From Toxoplasma gondii ME49 (Eukaryota > Apicomplexa > Conoidasida > Eucoccidiorida > Sarcocystidae): a stretch of 64,000 nucleotides of DNA. The DNA lies in the NCBI RefSeq assembly GCF_000006565.2, contig NC_031480.1, positions 1,442,144 to 1,506,143 of the forward strand. The letters are read 5' to 3'. The stretch's first letter is position 1. Each line of letters begins with the position of its first letter. Both the position numbers and the translations under genes were made by a program. Shown here piece after piece: positions 35,017 to 47,400 of the stretch. The notes beneath the pieces are model-generated. The model saw nothing but the letters and a program-made list of their open reading frames with translations, was not told the DNA's origin and made no database searches.

Positions 35017-36475
35017 TCGGACTATCAAGACAAGCGGCCAGTTCTAGGTACGGCAGACGTCTAAGTTATGCTTGCTAATCCTCATGCTCCGTTTCAAAAG
35101 CAAAATGCAATCGGGCGAGCTTCCTGTTGTCGCCCACGATCTTGTCAGCGGTTGTTCCTCAGTTGCAGACAAAATCGAATATAGCCGTCAGCCCGTTCCT
35201 GACGTCTCGTGATCTGATGAGCGAGCTTGCAAGCAAGTGCCTAAAGCGGCGGTTTTGTGTGTAAGCTCCCCCACAGCAAGCGTTAGGTCGAGCAAATTGC
35301 TCTTTGCCGCCCCAAATCTGTTATACTGAATGAACTAGGTTCCTGCTACTGGACCAGCGGGTGCCACTTGCGGAATCCCGGGTCCCGACGGTCGAATGTG
35401 TACTGACACTTCAGGTGCTCACCGAGTTGTGTTTCCGACTGTTTTCTGCGCTAGCGACGGAAGTTGGTGAACCGCACGTCGTCATTGATACTATCGAGGT
35501 GTTTCATGGCTACCTAAATAAGTTGTCTCGCCTCGCTAAAGAGCAAGGTAGTCTATGCTAATGGTGATATCCTCGCATCAACCGTCCCAGACTGCTACAT
35601 TCCACCATCACTTCAGGGTGTTTAAGCACTCATTCACAAGCATGCTGTTCAAAGTCGGTTGGACCGGTCTTCTCTAGAGCGGAGGTACGCCGCCGCTGTA
35701 CGTATGCCGACCTCATAAGAAAGCCTGGGAGCAAAGATCCGGTATGCGGCGTGCACGTGGAATTACCGTTATTGCCACATGACGCGGGAAAATTGCAACG
35801 CGGCAGTGAAGCAGAAGTCTCCAGAGTCCTATCGGGGTTACACTGATGCCTTGCGTTTGGGGACAGACAGTAAAGCCACTCTTCCGTGACACCAGATAGT
35901 TCCAGCGAACCCTACAAGCCAAATGACAAGAAACAGGGATCACCCCCATCACCTGTGGGCTCCTCTAAATACCCACTGATGGCTTAGGGTAATATCAAGT
36001 GCAAACGCATCGCTATACGTTAAAAACAACTCGCGCACAGAACAAGAGGACAGTTCTCGGTGTCTGCTAAATTCCCTGCATTTCACTGCATTCATTTGAC
36101 TAAACGGAAAACGACCAAACAGTCAACACACAGATGATATGAAGGTGCGCATTACGCAACAGATCACCTAAAAAACGACGCAGCATAGTTTCTCTGGGAG
36201 CTGATGGTTTCCGTCGGCGATGAGGTGTCTCTAAAACATCAGTCCATCTCATTTGGGATGAGTGCACAGAAGCCGGCCTCGACACAGCAGTTCTTTGTCG
36301 GCAGGGGAAGTCAACAGGAACTATTATCATACATGTGTTTTGATTCGGGGGTGACAGAAGACCGAGCACAATGTCCGCGCTTAAAAGAAGCGGTGCTCAC
36401 TACTCGCGTCACCTCTCGCATTGCAGCTGATCTGCCAGCGACACCCTACATTGTGAAGTCTCAGCCGAGAACGTG
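35017..36475. other. Intergenic region between PITH and MIC6, with exon-like pieces
   Basis: About 1.46 kb between the stop of the PITH gene (plus) and the stop of MIC6 (minus). It should hold both 3' UTRs. Two plus-strand stretches look like exons: 35163-35260 (LQTKSNIAVSPFLTSRDLMS in frame, preceded by TTCCTCAG) and 35416-35549 (VLTELCFRLFSALATEVGEP, preceded by ACACTTCAG and followed by G/GTAGTC). Their phases join only if a GTGTAA donor is used, and neither a convincing start nor a stop exon is clear. They may be a small unannotated gene. Nothing else is recognised. Confidence 0.3.
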
Positions 36476-37525
36476 TTAATCCCATGTTTTGCTATCCAAA
36501 TCAACGAGGACTTCGACTTCACTGGCCTCTGCAGCCTCGATACCCCTCTCGTATTCTATCTCCTCCCCTCCACCGCTCCCACTCTTTCTCATGTATGCAA
36601 CACCCGCTCCGGCAGCGCTCAGAAGTAACAGGCCTCCAATAACTCCCCCAGCGATCGCACCAGCATGTCCACTTCCTTCCTCTCTCTCCTTTCCTTGTTC
36701 CTCGCTCTCGGTACTGTCGCTACCAGAACCACCTCGGCTCTGCTGACTGTCCGGGGTGCTTCCTTCCGGTTCCTGGCTTTCCTCAAGTGGTGTTCTTCTT
36801 TCCTGATCTCTCCCCGGTTCTGTTGAGTCGCTTTCAGGCTCACGACTTTCACCTTCATCTTCCCTCTGGCGTTTCGATGGTTCTGAGTCCACAGGATGAC
36901 CTCCCTTGCCAAATTCGAAGGGAGGCTTCCTATAATGGGGAGGCACACGCTTGCAGGTGATATGGGCACTGGCGTCGATTGTCGCTATAAAGTTTTCCTT
37001 GCATACACATAGTCGACCTGCCGTCCCTGTTAGTCGGCGGCAACTCTGTACTGCATCTGGCGGCCCACACCCGTTTTCCTCACAGCCGCTTTCCTGTCTT
37101 ACAATACATGTCACGTTTCCTGTCCCGTCGAGAGATATTCTGTAGCCTTGATTACAGCGGCAAATGTAACCACTGTTTGTCTCGTTGCAGGTGCCGGCTG
37201 CCTCAGGTCCACAAGGGTTTGAGCTGCAAGCTGCAGGCTTTTCCGACAGCTGTACAAAATTAGCCATGGGTACACCTGAGGGCATCATGCACGTGACCTG
37301 GTCATTTTCAACGCCCAGAACGTAGCCTGGTTCGCACCTGCAATCATATCCAGATGGTGTGTTTATGCACGTACCAGCTGCGGTGCCACCGCATGGATTC
37401 CCAGAGCAGTTGTCTGCAATCTCTCCATTCCCAGGAAGAAAGGCAAAAAACGGGGAGCCGTTCTTCAGCCACAGTAACGATTCGGCCGCCACAACGGCCG
37501 CAGCACAGCACCGGAAGAGCCTCAT
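36476..37525 (-). CDS. MIC6: Microneme protein MIC6, transmembrane escorter of the MIC1-MIC4 adhesin complex
   Basis: One exon of 349 codons from the first in-frame ATG. Residues 1 to about 23 form a signal peptide. Three EGF-like modules follow, at about 40-79, 100-140 and 148-191, each with paired cysteines (for example CRCEPGY and CRCNQGY). An acidic Ser/Glu/Pro-rich stalk occupies 212-285. The transmembrane segment at 288-312 contains IAGG (291-294), the type of site cut by microneme rhomboid proteases. The 37-residue tail has the sorting-type motif EIEYE (322-326) and Trp 348. From published work on this protein: EGF1 is removed in transit, EGF3 binds the galectin-like domain of MIC1, and the tail is needed for microneme targeting. 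Length and order match. The gene is intact. Confidence 0.97.
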   Translation of the reverse strand: MRLFRCCAAAVVAAESLLWLKNGSPFFAFLPGNGEIADNCSGNPCGGTAAGTCINTPSGYDCRCEPGYVLGVENDQVTCMMPSGVPMANFVQLSEKPAACSSNPCGPEAAGTCNETNSGYICRCNQGYRISLDGTGNVTCIVRQESGCEENGCGPPDAVQSCRRLTGTAGRLCVCKENFIATIDASAHITCKRVPPHYRKPPFEFGKGGHPVDSEPSKRQREDEGESREPESDSTEPGRDQERRTPLEESQEPEGSTPDSQQSRGGSGSDSTESEEQGKEREEGSGHAGAIAGGVIGGLLLLSAAGAGVAYMRKSGSGGGEEIEYERGIEAAEASEVEVLVDLDSKTWD

Positions 37526-38627
37526 AGCAGAGACGCGCGGCAGGAAGCTTACTGGAATGTGCTCATCCAATCGAAAAAAAACACATCATATATCAAAGCA
37601 CAGTCGATGTCATCACGATCCCAAACGCCCACAGATGTCGAATCTCACCCTCCTCTTGCAGCGAAGTACACAACTCAAAAAAATACGAGACCGACGACAA
37701 CAGAGTACACTTCGTGCTCCCACGAAGGTCGTGGTGGAGCTACAGTCCTCTTCAGATACGCCGTCGCATCACTGAGCATCGACACACCTCTGCCTGTTGC
37801 AGGATCGGATCGACTGCCGCGTCGCTGACACACACTAGCGCGTTACTCCTCTCGCCGTCACACAGAGAATTGTTGTATGGAGCTACGGAACGACCATGCA
37901 GGCTCGAATCTAGCGACACCTGGACTGTGCTTCTTGTTGCAGCGTTTTGGGTTGCCCAGTAATCCTCCTTTAGGTGGTTACCGGAAGAGGTCCGTGACGG
38001 AAGATTGGGCATTGTGCGCAGCATGGCGGGAAAGCTTCGGTAACATCAGTGGCAATGCTTTTGCCTTGATGACGCGGAAGGAAACATCTAAAGCAGACGA
38101 AACCCGTTTAATGGTAGCGGAGCTTGCGGTGCGCGTTTTCGTGGCGGAATACTGCATCGTGCCGGTGGCAGTTCAACAGGAGCGTCTGGTGGCGGAACTG
38201 GAAAGTCGGCAAATCTCAAAAGAACCATTCTTAAAAAAAAGCCGTAAGGCATCAAAGTCTAATAGGACTCGGAGAAAGCCGGCAAAACCAGACGGCGTCG
38301 TGCCATCTGGCAGGCATTTTAAACGGAAACAAAGGATGCTTACAGGACTCTGATGGTGGTTAAAGACCACAGTGGAGTCACTGACGAATCACGCAGCGTG
38401 TATTCACGTGATGAGGAAAGATTTGTCAGAGGCTCAACTTGTGCGCTACCGAATGGTTGTCCAGTAGTGTTTTCTATGGAAAACAATGAATGCCTCTCAT
38501 GTCGCGCGATGTACGTACACCGGAAGTGGGCAAGTAGTTTTGGATCGGCTGCGAAAGATCATTGGTGAATCCGCCCTACAGCTTCGTGAGACAGTCCGAG
38601 TGGTTATGTGCTGTGTCGTTTCACAAA
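37526..38627. promoter_or_regulatory. Bidirectional intergenic region between MIC6 and the LamG gene
   Basis: 1102 bp between divergent start codons; expected to hold both promoters and 5' UTRs. AGAGACG (37529-37535, plus strand) fits the WGAGACG element known from Toxoplasma promoters, but it lies only a few bases upstream of the MIC6 ATG and so probably in the leader. A 158-codon ATG-initiated frame (37877-38353, plus) runs through the region and is Lys/Arg-rich at its end; I do not count it as a gene. No RNA gene or repeat is seen. Confidence 0.45.
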
Positions 38628-40759
38628 ATGACACGTATCAAGTTTATTGTAGGAGTGTGCTCCGGACTGGTTGCTAGTTCTAGTATGTCGGCTTTTGGCA
38701 TGCTTGACCCAGCAGCGCTACATGGAGATGCCATCGAGGGAACAAGAGATATCAGTTTGAGAGCAAAAACGATGCTAAACTTCGCTGACAGAATATATGA
38801 TAAATGCTTCAGTGTGCCAAACGCACTTTGCCTTGGTATGGCGCTACTGAAGCAACACTGAAGACCAGCTTTAACACTGCATCCTAATCCAGGAGGAACG
38901 TCTCAAATTATAACTGCGAATGCAGTCCCGGAAGGTCTCAGCGCTTGGTTCACATTCGACGAGATCTACCCAGTTGACCAAACTGGAAACGGCAATCACA
39001 TGCACAGGGCACCCCGGTCTGGGCCACCTCATAACGGTACAGAAGGAAGATATTCTGTTGAAATGCCAGAGACCACGAGACGTTTCGCGTACAGGGAAGG
39101 GCGCGAGCGCCGCTTTTGTCAATGGTAAGAGTAGCAGCAAATCGTGGCCACCGCAACCAAAGCACCTACGATATGCTAGGAGCGAGCGGGACCATACGGT
39201 CAAGCTCCACTTTGGAGTCCAGCGAGTTTACAGTGTAGGGACGCAGTCAAGAATTAACCCTGCTGCCATTTCCCCCTTCAATGGTCCCGTCGCCACAGGG
39301 CCTTCTGGATGTACCTTTTGGGCGACTCGACCGGCTACTTTCGTAATATCATATCGAAAGGGTGCGTGTGTTACTGGGGAAAATTCCTAGGTCCTCGGTG
39401 ATAATAATATTCGTTACAGGACTGATGCCAGCCAAACGCCCACCATACTGCTGTACCCGAAAACAAGGAAACTTTCAATCCGCGTGACGACAACGGACAG
39501 CACCTCGGAGGGGATTCCCTCTCTTGGCGCTCTCCCGCTGAGGAGGTGGACTCACATTGCAGGTACCCTCCTTCGGTTAGGGATTGAAGACACCAACATG
39601 CAGAAATGCATACGGTTCAGTCACTGCCAGTGAAAGCAGATTGAAACTGTTCGTCAATGTGAGCGACTCAAACATGCAATCACTCAGACGTAATGTCACT
39701 GTTTTCGTGTAGGGTGTCAAGGATAACGAAATTGTCAGTATCTAATGTTCTTTCGTGCTTTCGTTTCTGAACACTGACCGGTTTTGGTCGCATTCCAGGC
39801 ACTACGTGGGGTGGTCGTTTCAAACAGCGGAGATATTGTCGTTGGATCTACCATGGAGAACTCCGGATTCGAGGTACAGATGCTGCAGTTCGTGGCGTCA
39901 GAAAAATCGGTGCATAATTAACGTCTCAGGGATACATTGACGAGTTGCGATTCTACAGACGTGCCCTTCCTGTGAGTGGATAGTGTCTATTCGTGAGGTC
40001 CTTTGCAACGCAAGAAACGCTCTGCTCAGGAGGGAGAAGTCGCCAGCCTAACCGCAGGTGGACTCACAGGAATTGCCGATACAGAGTTCGTTTTCCAAGG
40101 TGCGTGCACTTTTGATGCTCATTAAGTGATGTCATGGATGCCTCGATTTCCTTTGCAGGCTGCGCAGGCTGTACATTTGAGATGGCACTACACTTCAATA
40201 TCTGCGGCGAGCCCGCTGCCCATCTTTGCTCTCTTCGAGAGCTCTACCAGGGTGCAATCCACATCGCCAGAGTGAATGGTGAGGTCACGTAAATAGATGC
40301 GGATGACTGACACGTACATCACTAGCTACTTCTGCCAGGTCTGCTCGCTGGTGGTCAAGATATATGGCACAGTGAGATGTCATCCAGCGATGTCGCTGCT
40401 GGAGAAAAACGTTTGGCCCTGTGCTGTCGGGTGCCTGGATTGCCAGCTCCTCCGCAGAGGTTGGTGGCGTCTGTTGCGTGACCCCACACAAGCTAACAGT
40501 GACGGAGGTGTTCTGAATGACAATTCAGTTGAGATAACTCTCCCTGCTAACGTAGAAAATAGCTGCAGTTGTAGCTTGAACCACGTATCAACCACTGCAT
40601 GCGTTGACATTGGGCCGAGGGCACTAAGTCGTTGCCACTCTCAGTGACACAGAAACCCATGTTACATACTCGAGACAAAATGCCCAAACTCGTTTATCAT
40701 TTCATTTGTCGAGTGAACCTGGACGACGTGCAGATGTGCGAAGTGACATGTACCCTTGA
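38628..40759 (+). CDS. Predicted secreted LamG/concanavalin-like protein with a Cys-rich C-terminal module
   Basis: Thirteen exons join in phase to 412 residues: 38628-38835, 38893-39036, 39080-39124, 39180-39234, 39299-39361, 39420-39562, 39621-39658, 39799-39873, 39930-39971, 40030-40099, 40159-40278, 40339-40459, 40645-40759. The N-terminus is a signal peptide (IKFIVGVCSGLVASSSMSAF). Residues about 85-271 form a LamG/ConA-type jelly roll (GLSAWFTFDE, SSEFTVAFWMYL, LPLRRWTHIAV, SRLKLFVN, GYIDELRFYRRALP). After it comes a Cys-rich module of about 80 residues (GCAGCTFEMA, HLCSLRELYQGAIHIARVNG, RLALCCR). A short polar tail follows, with no transmembrane segment. LamG domains bind sugars or proteins; a role in adhesion is inferred. 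Exon 3's left edge is the least certain. Confidence 0.85.
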
Positions 40760-41371
40760 TAGACCAACACAACACACACGAGACAGACGAGGCGTGCGAC
40801 CATAGCGAGAATGCACGGTTTGACCGGAGAGTGAACTTTCAAGGTAGAACGCCTGATGGAACAGAAAAAAAACATCGCTCTTCATCGAGCCCTTGTTCGA
40901 CTCGAAGCTTCCCTGATGTGACAGGATATCGAGCAGGAACGAAGAGTTTTAGCGACTTCGGGTTATGTTGTCGTGAATATGCTGCACAGGCAGAGAAAAC
41001 AATGGAGAGGGAATGCCAGTGTCGACTGAACTACTGAACTCTGGACACAGATGTCAGGCTGACTTCCGGACTACAAAGTTGTTCACGGCATCATGATGAA
41101 GATATTCTTTCCTAGAAACTCAGAAGATAATTTTACCTGAGACATGATGTCGATCAGTAGTAGGGCGAGCTCTGAAAACTATTGCGTTCTCTTTCCTCTT
41201 CCTTTGAATCTGGTCAATGGTCCCACCTGAAGCCACATGAACGAAACGGGAGATGCCAGCTACACATGCACCAGCGCCTACAAACCCATTTTGTGGACTA
41301 GTATTTCGCTGAGCAGCTATATATTACAGATCCTCCGCGAAGACCCCAACGCAAATATGAAGAGAAATCTC
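40760..41371. other. Convergent intergenic region (3' UTRs)
   Basis: About 0.6 kb between the stops of the LamG gene (plus) and the WD40 gene (minus). Only short open frames; nothing recognised. Confidence 0.55.
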
Positions 41372-43687
41372 CTATGTAAATTCGCTTTGTATACCTCTTA
41401 AGAAAACTTCCGCTTCAAACCGATCCTCGTTCACCACAGTCCGATAAACGAATTCAGGGACTGGCTGTCTTGCTGATCGAGCTTGAGTGGGCAGCGTGTT
41501 AACAACAGCCTCGGCTTCGTCCCAGAGCGCGTCGTATTGGTTGAGTCTTGGACACCCTCGTGTCCCATGATTGTCATGTTGCCACATCTGACCGTCCACG
41601 GAACGACATGGTGTGGATGACCTGGTGCATTCGTTGTCATCAAGCTCCGTCGCGCCTTGACCACTGTGAGCCTTCGACGGAAGCAAAGAATCGCCACGAC
41701 AAAGCTTTTCACAGTTGTGCCGGGCAGCTGCCAGGTAAGACAGCTGACCAAGATCGTCTCTCTCCAGGTCGCCTCCGCTGCAGATCAGAAAACGCAATGC
41801 CGCAGCCCGTCATTCTAATGTTTAGTATAGCCCCATTTGTCGGTAGCAGTGGACGCGACGGCCAGACTTTCGCCATTCTCGCTTTCACAGAGGCTACAAA
41901 TGCTTCGGTGGCGAGATGACGCCACCTCCGAACTACCTGCAGTGACAAACCGGGGGTCTCGGTGCACAGACTTACTTGAGAAGGTCCGACGATCCGTGTG
42001 GCTGTAACCTCACAGGACAGTTCAACTCTAAGCGATGACAGGTGCCTTCACCTGGTGAACGACAGCCGTCGGCGACTCCGCCGAAGTTGCCTGTGGAATC
42101 GGAGGGGCCTCGCCGCTCGCTCGCATTCGAACGAGGAGTCCTTGTGGCTCGCCTGTCTGGTGATCGCCGCTCCCATCGCTCTCCTGAAAAGCCGTTTGTG
42201 TCCCGCAAGTGCTTCCTCGTTGGCTGTCTGTGAAACCAGACTTCGTCCCCCAAACGCCCTGCCGCGTGTGTGGGTGCTCGGACAAAACTCCGAGTTGACA
42301 CCATTTCTTGATCAGGGCGTTGCATCCCGTTTTCCCCCAAGAACAAAGAATGGCTACCCCTACAAGAGACGGCTGGGCCGTCTCGACATAGCAAGCTTGG
42401 GCTCTGAGACTCCCGTGCATGCACGACACGACATGAAGTGTTCCTCGTTTCAGCCACACAATCCGAGATGTCCCACACGAGCAAGAACCCGTCCCGGCCT
42501 GAAACTGAGACCAGGAATTCTCTGCACGAAGGCAACTGCGCCGCAGGCGGAACCACAGGAAGACGCGGCTTTTGTGTCGCGGCAGGGGAAGGCGAGCAGG
42601 TGCACACCCAAAGAAGAGCCGTCGGCGGGGCGTCGTGGAGAATGGTCTCTGAGGCCATGACTCGAGACTGGAGTGCGTGCTGTAGGGACGCGGCAAGCAT
42701 ACGTTCCTCGCGGTAGTTCCTCCGAAGGAAGAGACTTTTCTCATCATCGGAGGTCGTGCGTGGTGGGCTGGGGAATCCCACCGCAGAGGCAGTTTGTCGG
42801 GAGTTTTCTTCGTGTGTAGCTCCCCCGCCCCAGTTGTATTCTTCGCGTCGCCGTTCATTCCACGCTCTCGTCTTAGAAGGTGGAGAAGGTTTCTGAAAAA
42901 GATTCGCTAGCCCCGCGCCTCTGAGGAATGATGGGGGATCAGGGACGGGCTGGACACAGGTGTGGGCAGACGGTGCGAGGCTCTGTTCGTGTTCGATGGC
43001 CGCTCTCCTGTCTTCCTGGCGACCCCACGGAAAAAACGGAAGCTTGGCAAGCCCCGCCGGCCTTCCGCCAGACTGGCTTCGCATTCGCAGGCCACTGCCC
43101 GTCTGCCCAGTGCTTTGTCTCGCCTCTTTTTTCCGAGGAAAAACGGACGAGAAAGAACTCACTCTCACAGGGTTCACCAGAGGAAGACAGCGCCAGAGAG
43201 CAGGCAACGCGACACAGGCCAGGGCGTGTTTCTCAGGGGTGTAGAAAGCGACCAGAAACGCAGAGGCAGGGGAAACGCCTTGATGCAACGGGCCTGGAAG
43301 GAGAACCTGAAAGAAGTGGAGGAAAATGTGAAAAAGCAACAAACATGTCCTGACTCATAGAGGTACTGAGTGTTATCGGAACCATGTTAACACACTCGAA
43401 CTTGGATCCAGTAAACAAACACCTTCAACATCTAAACCAGTAGTCCAACTCGTCATATAGACTCCCCAGAAACCGGTATTTTTAATCATACTTTTTCAGA
43501 TTGTAAATCGAATAATTAAAAATCTAGTATAAATATGAAATCAGTAATCCAACGAGTCTCTCGTCCTCTTGCCTCTTTAGGCATTTTTTACACAAAAGCA
43601 TGCAAACTCTACCGGGAAGGCAGTCAGAAATTCCTTCTATATTTGCATACAAGTACATACATATATGCATATATGTGTGTATATACG

Positions 43688-43719
<32 letters not shown>

Positions 43720-44394
43720 TACGCGTGTGTATAGGGGTAGACATACATAGGCACTTGGAAAGAGACTGTCACATCTGAGAAGGACGACCCGGTGCAGAAT
43801 GCATGAACGAATGCAGAAACACAGGTAGATTCGTGCCTCTTTGAATCTGTGCTCGCACAATTACAACAAAACTGTGTATGCGTATTCTTGTGCGCAGATA
43901 TATAGATATATAGACATATGCAGACATATATATATATATTATATTATATGCATGCGTGTCTCGTTGTCATGCGTTCCTCAGAGAGTAAAGAGGACTGTTT
44001 CATGCTTCTCTCTGTGTGTACATTTGTGTCTGGGGAGAGGCAGGCAGAGGCGCTTCCACCTGAGAACGGCATAAACTTGAGTACGACACAAGAAAGAACT
44101 GACTGTTCCGAGTGGGTTTGGCGCAGCCCGTCCGACCCCGTGAGCCTTGAGAGGCAGAGGAGAAGCCCAGGGAAAGAAGCGCGTACATAGCGCTGTCTGA
44201 TGTCAAGAAAGAAGAAAAAAATCGAGGAGGGAGATGTGACACAGAGACGAGAATTACGAGATTGTCTCTCTCGTTTCCTTTGACTGCTTTGAAGAGAGAC
44301 ATCGATAAAGGCAATCCTGAATCGAGGCACCTGCCATGCGAAAGGAAGTAAAGCATCATTGCACAGACAACCAAGAACGAGCAGGTAAAGAACT

Positions 44395-44433
<39 letters not shown>

Positions 44434-47400
44434 AAGAATGCCTATATATATTAATATATATGTATTAATCCATATTACACGTAATAAGAAACACATGAAA
44501 GACAGGACATGGAGAGAGTAACCCTACGAAAGACATTTTGTGTCTCAAGTGTGTAAGGAAATTCGAATTTCACGAGCTGGACTCCTCGGCGAGGCTTGGG
44601 ATTTCGAAGGTCGGACAGAGGAAAAAGAGAAAGGCCCATAGCAGCAGACGAAGGAGAAGTATGATGTGCGAGGGACAGAAGAGGGGGCGAGAAGAAGAGT
44701 TCAGTCCTCGTCGAGAACGGCGACACAGCGCTGGCTTCCACTCGTCTGTTTGAAGCAGGAAGCTCGCGGAAAGATGACACGTTGTCTTTCGCGAACAGAA
44801 CCAAACACACCTTTCAGAAGTAACTCACGCGGAACAGGACCTCGTCTCCAGGCCTGCGGCCCGCGGGAATGGAGAAGGCGGCGAGCACTCCATCGGCTGT
44901 CTGACACAAGAGCTGAAGAGACCAGAGAGAAGGACGAGGGGATACAATTTCAGAACAGCAAACAAGCAGAGGGAGAGGTGGAGAAGAGCGAGAAGACGCG
45001 GAATCAAGACAGGGAAGCGACAGAGGCACGGGCGTCCGGAAATGTGAATATCAAAGTAGATATGAAGCTCATGCGAGCATAACGACACGACCTGTAGGGG
45101 GTAGGGGTGTGCGTACCCTTACAACTGTTCCTCTTTGTCAACACAAAAATACCGATCTACTGCCCATAAATCTACTGACATAGATTCAATTGCTTTTTCT
45201 GGTAGTTGGCGTCAATAAGACTGTGGCTAGAGACAAGAAAAGGCAGAGAAAAATGAGAGAGGAGTGAGAGCGTCCGAGCTGTCACCGAGATACCCCACGC
45301 TGCGCAGCTTCTACTCTCAAAAAAGACACCTAGAGATTCTCGTGTTCAATACTCTGTAGCTTTGTCCTGTCGTTCTCTCCTCGACTTCTTACCTCCTCCT
45401 GTGAGCTTTCTTCTGGCTCGCAACTTGCAGAATAGGCAATCGCGCTGCGCCTCGTACCGACGTCGCCAGGACGAGAATGAGAACTTCTTGGAGACGGATA
45501 ACTATCTGAGATAACGAATGATTTGTGTGTCTCTTGAGCGAACCGAAGAACACGAACAGGAGCTGAAGAAGGCGGCGACAGATGAAGGCGACCAAGGAGA
45601 AGCAGAGGGAACGTTACAGAGGAATTCCCGCGGGGACATTCGACATGCGAAGTTCGCCACGCCCACGAGTCGTCATCCCGGGTGTCCCCGCAGCTCCAGG
45701 GTGTACGTACACCCGAACTTCGGGCGGGGAGTGGGCGGAGCGCGGCTCCTGGTTGCCAAAATGGTCTTTCCTCGTGAGTGCCGCGGACGAAGAGAAGCTC
45801 ACAGTTGGCGGGGAAGCCGTCTTCGCCTTGGGAGAAGCGACAGAAGAAAGCCTGTCGAGACCAAGAAGGTTGGGGTTGGCAAGCATCTCGTTTTTCTTCT
45901 CTCTCTAGCAATTCTTCGGCCTCGCTTTGCTTGCCTCTCCGACTCCACAAGGTTGGGTTTGTGGTTCCGTCGGAGGAGTGTTCCCACGCGTCACTTTCGT
46001 CGTGACGCCGCGCAGAATTCCACGCCTCTCGCCAGCCGAGTGTCTCGACGAAGTCCGCCTCCGCTCCTTTTCTTCGCGCTAGCGGCGTCTCCCCTCTCTC
46101 GGGTGTACATACACTTCTGGACGTTCTGGACGTGCTGCAAAAAGCAGCCTGGCAGCTCTGCTGAGGGCCGTCAGGTTCTCCGAGCTTCTCACAAGGCCGG
46201 GACGAAAGCGAAAAGAGACCGAGCGCACAGGTCGCCTCAACCAACTCCAGACACTGCACCGCACTGGGGCTGTGGTAGGCGACAGCTAGCCAAGGAGGAA
46301 GCCCCACATGCTGACGAAAGGCGAGCGCCGTGACTTCCGATGCGGCTTTCTGCGGACACTGGAACGGCGCCGCTACCAGACAGAGCCGCACGGAAATCGC
46401 GGGTGAGGGAGGAGACAGAGAAGACGAGGAGAAAAGGAGGAAGAGCCAGACAGAGCCGTCTTCGCAGCCGACAGCGAGGAAGGAGGCGGTCACCGAAGGA
46501 GGAGGAGAACAAGAGAGTGAACAAGGTGGAGAAGGGAGGAGTGTAGGGAGAGGAACTGTGGAAGAAGCGAACGCTGAGAGAAGAGGCAGGGGAGAAGTCC
46601 CACGAGAGTTGACAAAGAGAGGCGAAGAGAAGGCGACCGCGGTAACGCCGGCCTCGAAGAAGATAGGAGGACCTGCAGGCAAACGGGAGCGACGACGACA
46701 GAAGAAAACGAGACGCTGATCTTGGCGGAGGGGAGAGAGAGATGAGAGTGCTGCATTTGTACGAGTCAGAAAACACGGACAAGATGCATTCGAAGAGAGA
46801 CGCAGAGAACGAAGCAAAGCGAAAAGAGAAGAGAAATATCATCAAGGAAGACAAACGAGCATCTGGAGAGCATGCAGTCGAAAGACGGAGAACAGCAGAG
46901 AGACGCGATGCAGGACTGAGAAGTCAGGAAAGGAGAGTCTCACGACAAAGGACTGCCGGAGGACACCGAAAAATGCAAGAGGCATCGAGACGAGGAGAAG
47001 AAAGAGTCAGATGGCACACAAACGGAGAGAGGGGTTGCGGGGAAAGAGAGAGGGTGATACTCGTAACTCGCAGCGATCCGAGGCGAGAGGAGGACTAAAG
47101 CAGAATCTCGAAGGAATGAAGAGAGAGAGAATAGCAGGAATCTCGGAACGAAGCCCGGGAGGAATCCAAGATGACTTTCTTGCGCAACATAAAGACACCC
47201 CCGAGTTTGACACTTTGCGTTGGGTCACTCCTTTCCGTTCCACACGCGCATCTCTGCGAAGAAGGAAGCCTTTCAAATAACCCAGAGATTCCCTTGTGAG
47301 ACACACCGTGGAGGAACTGCGTATCTGACAGCCAGAGAAACGAACGACGACTGAGGCACTGGCGCTGGAGCATAGAGTGGATTCGAACTTCGTTGCTCGA

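Noticed and set aside
37877..38353. 158-codon plus-strand frame upstream of the LamG gene
   Set aside because: It has no domain or splice support and lies in the shared promoter region; its length is not striking.
42000..43360. Several plus-strand frames of 90-220 codons
   Set aside because: They are antisense shadows of WD40 gene exon 4, which has matching phase and splice sites.
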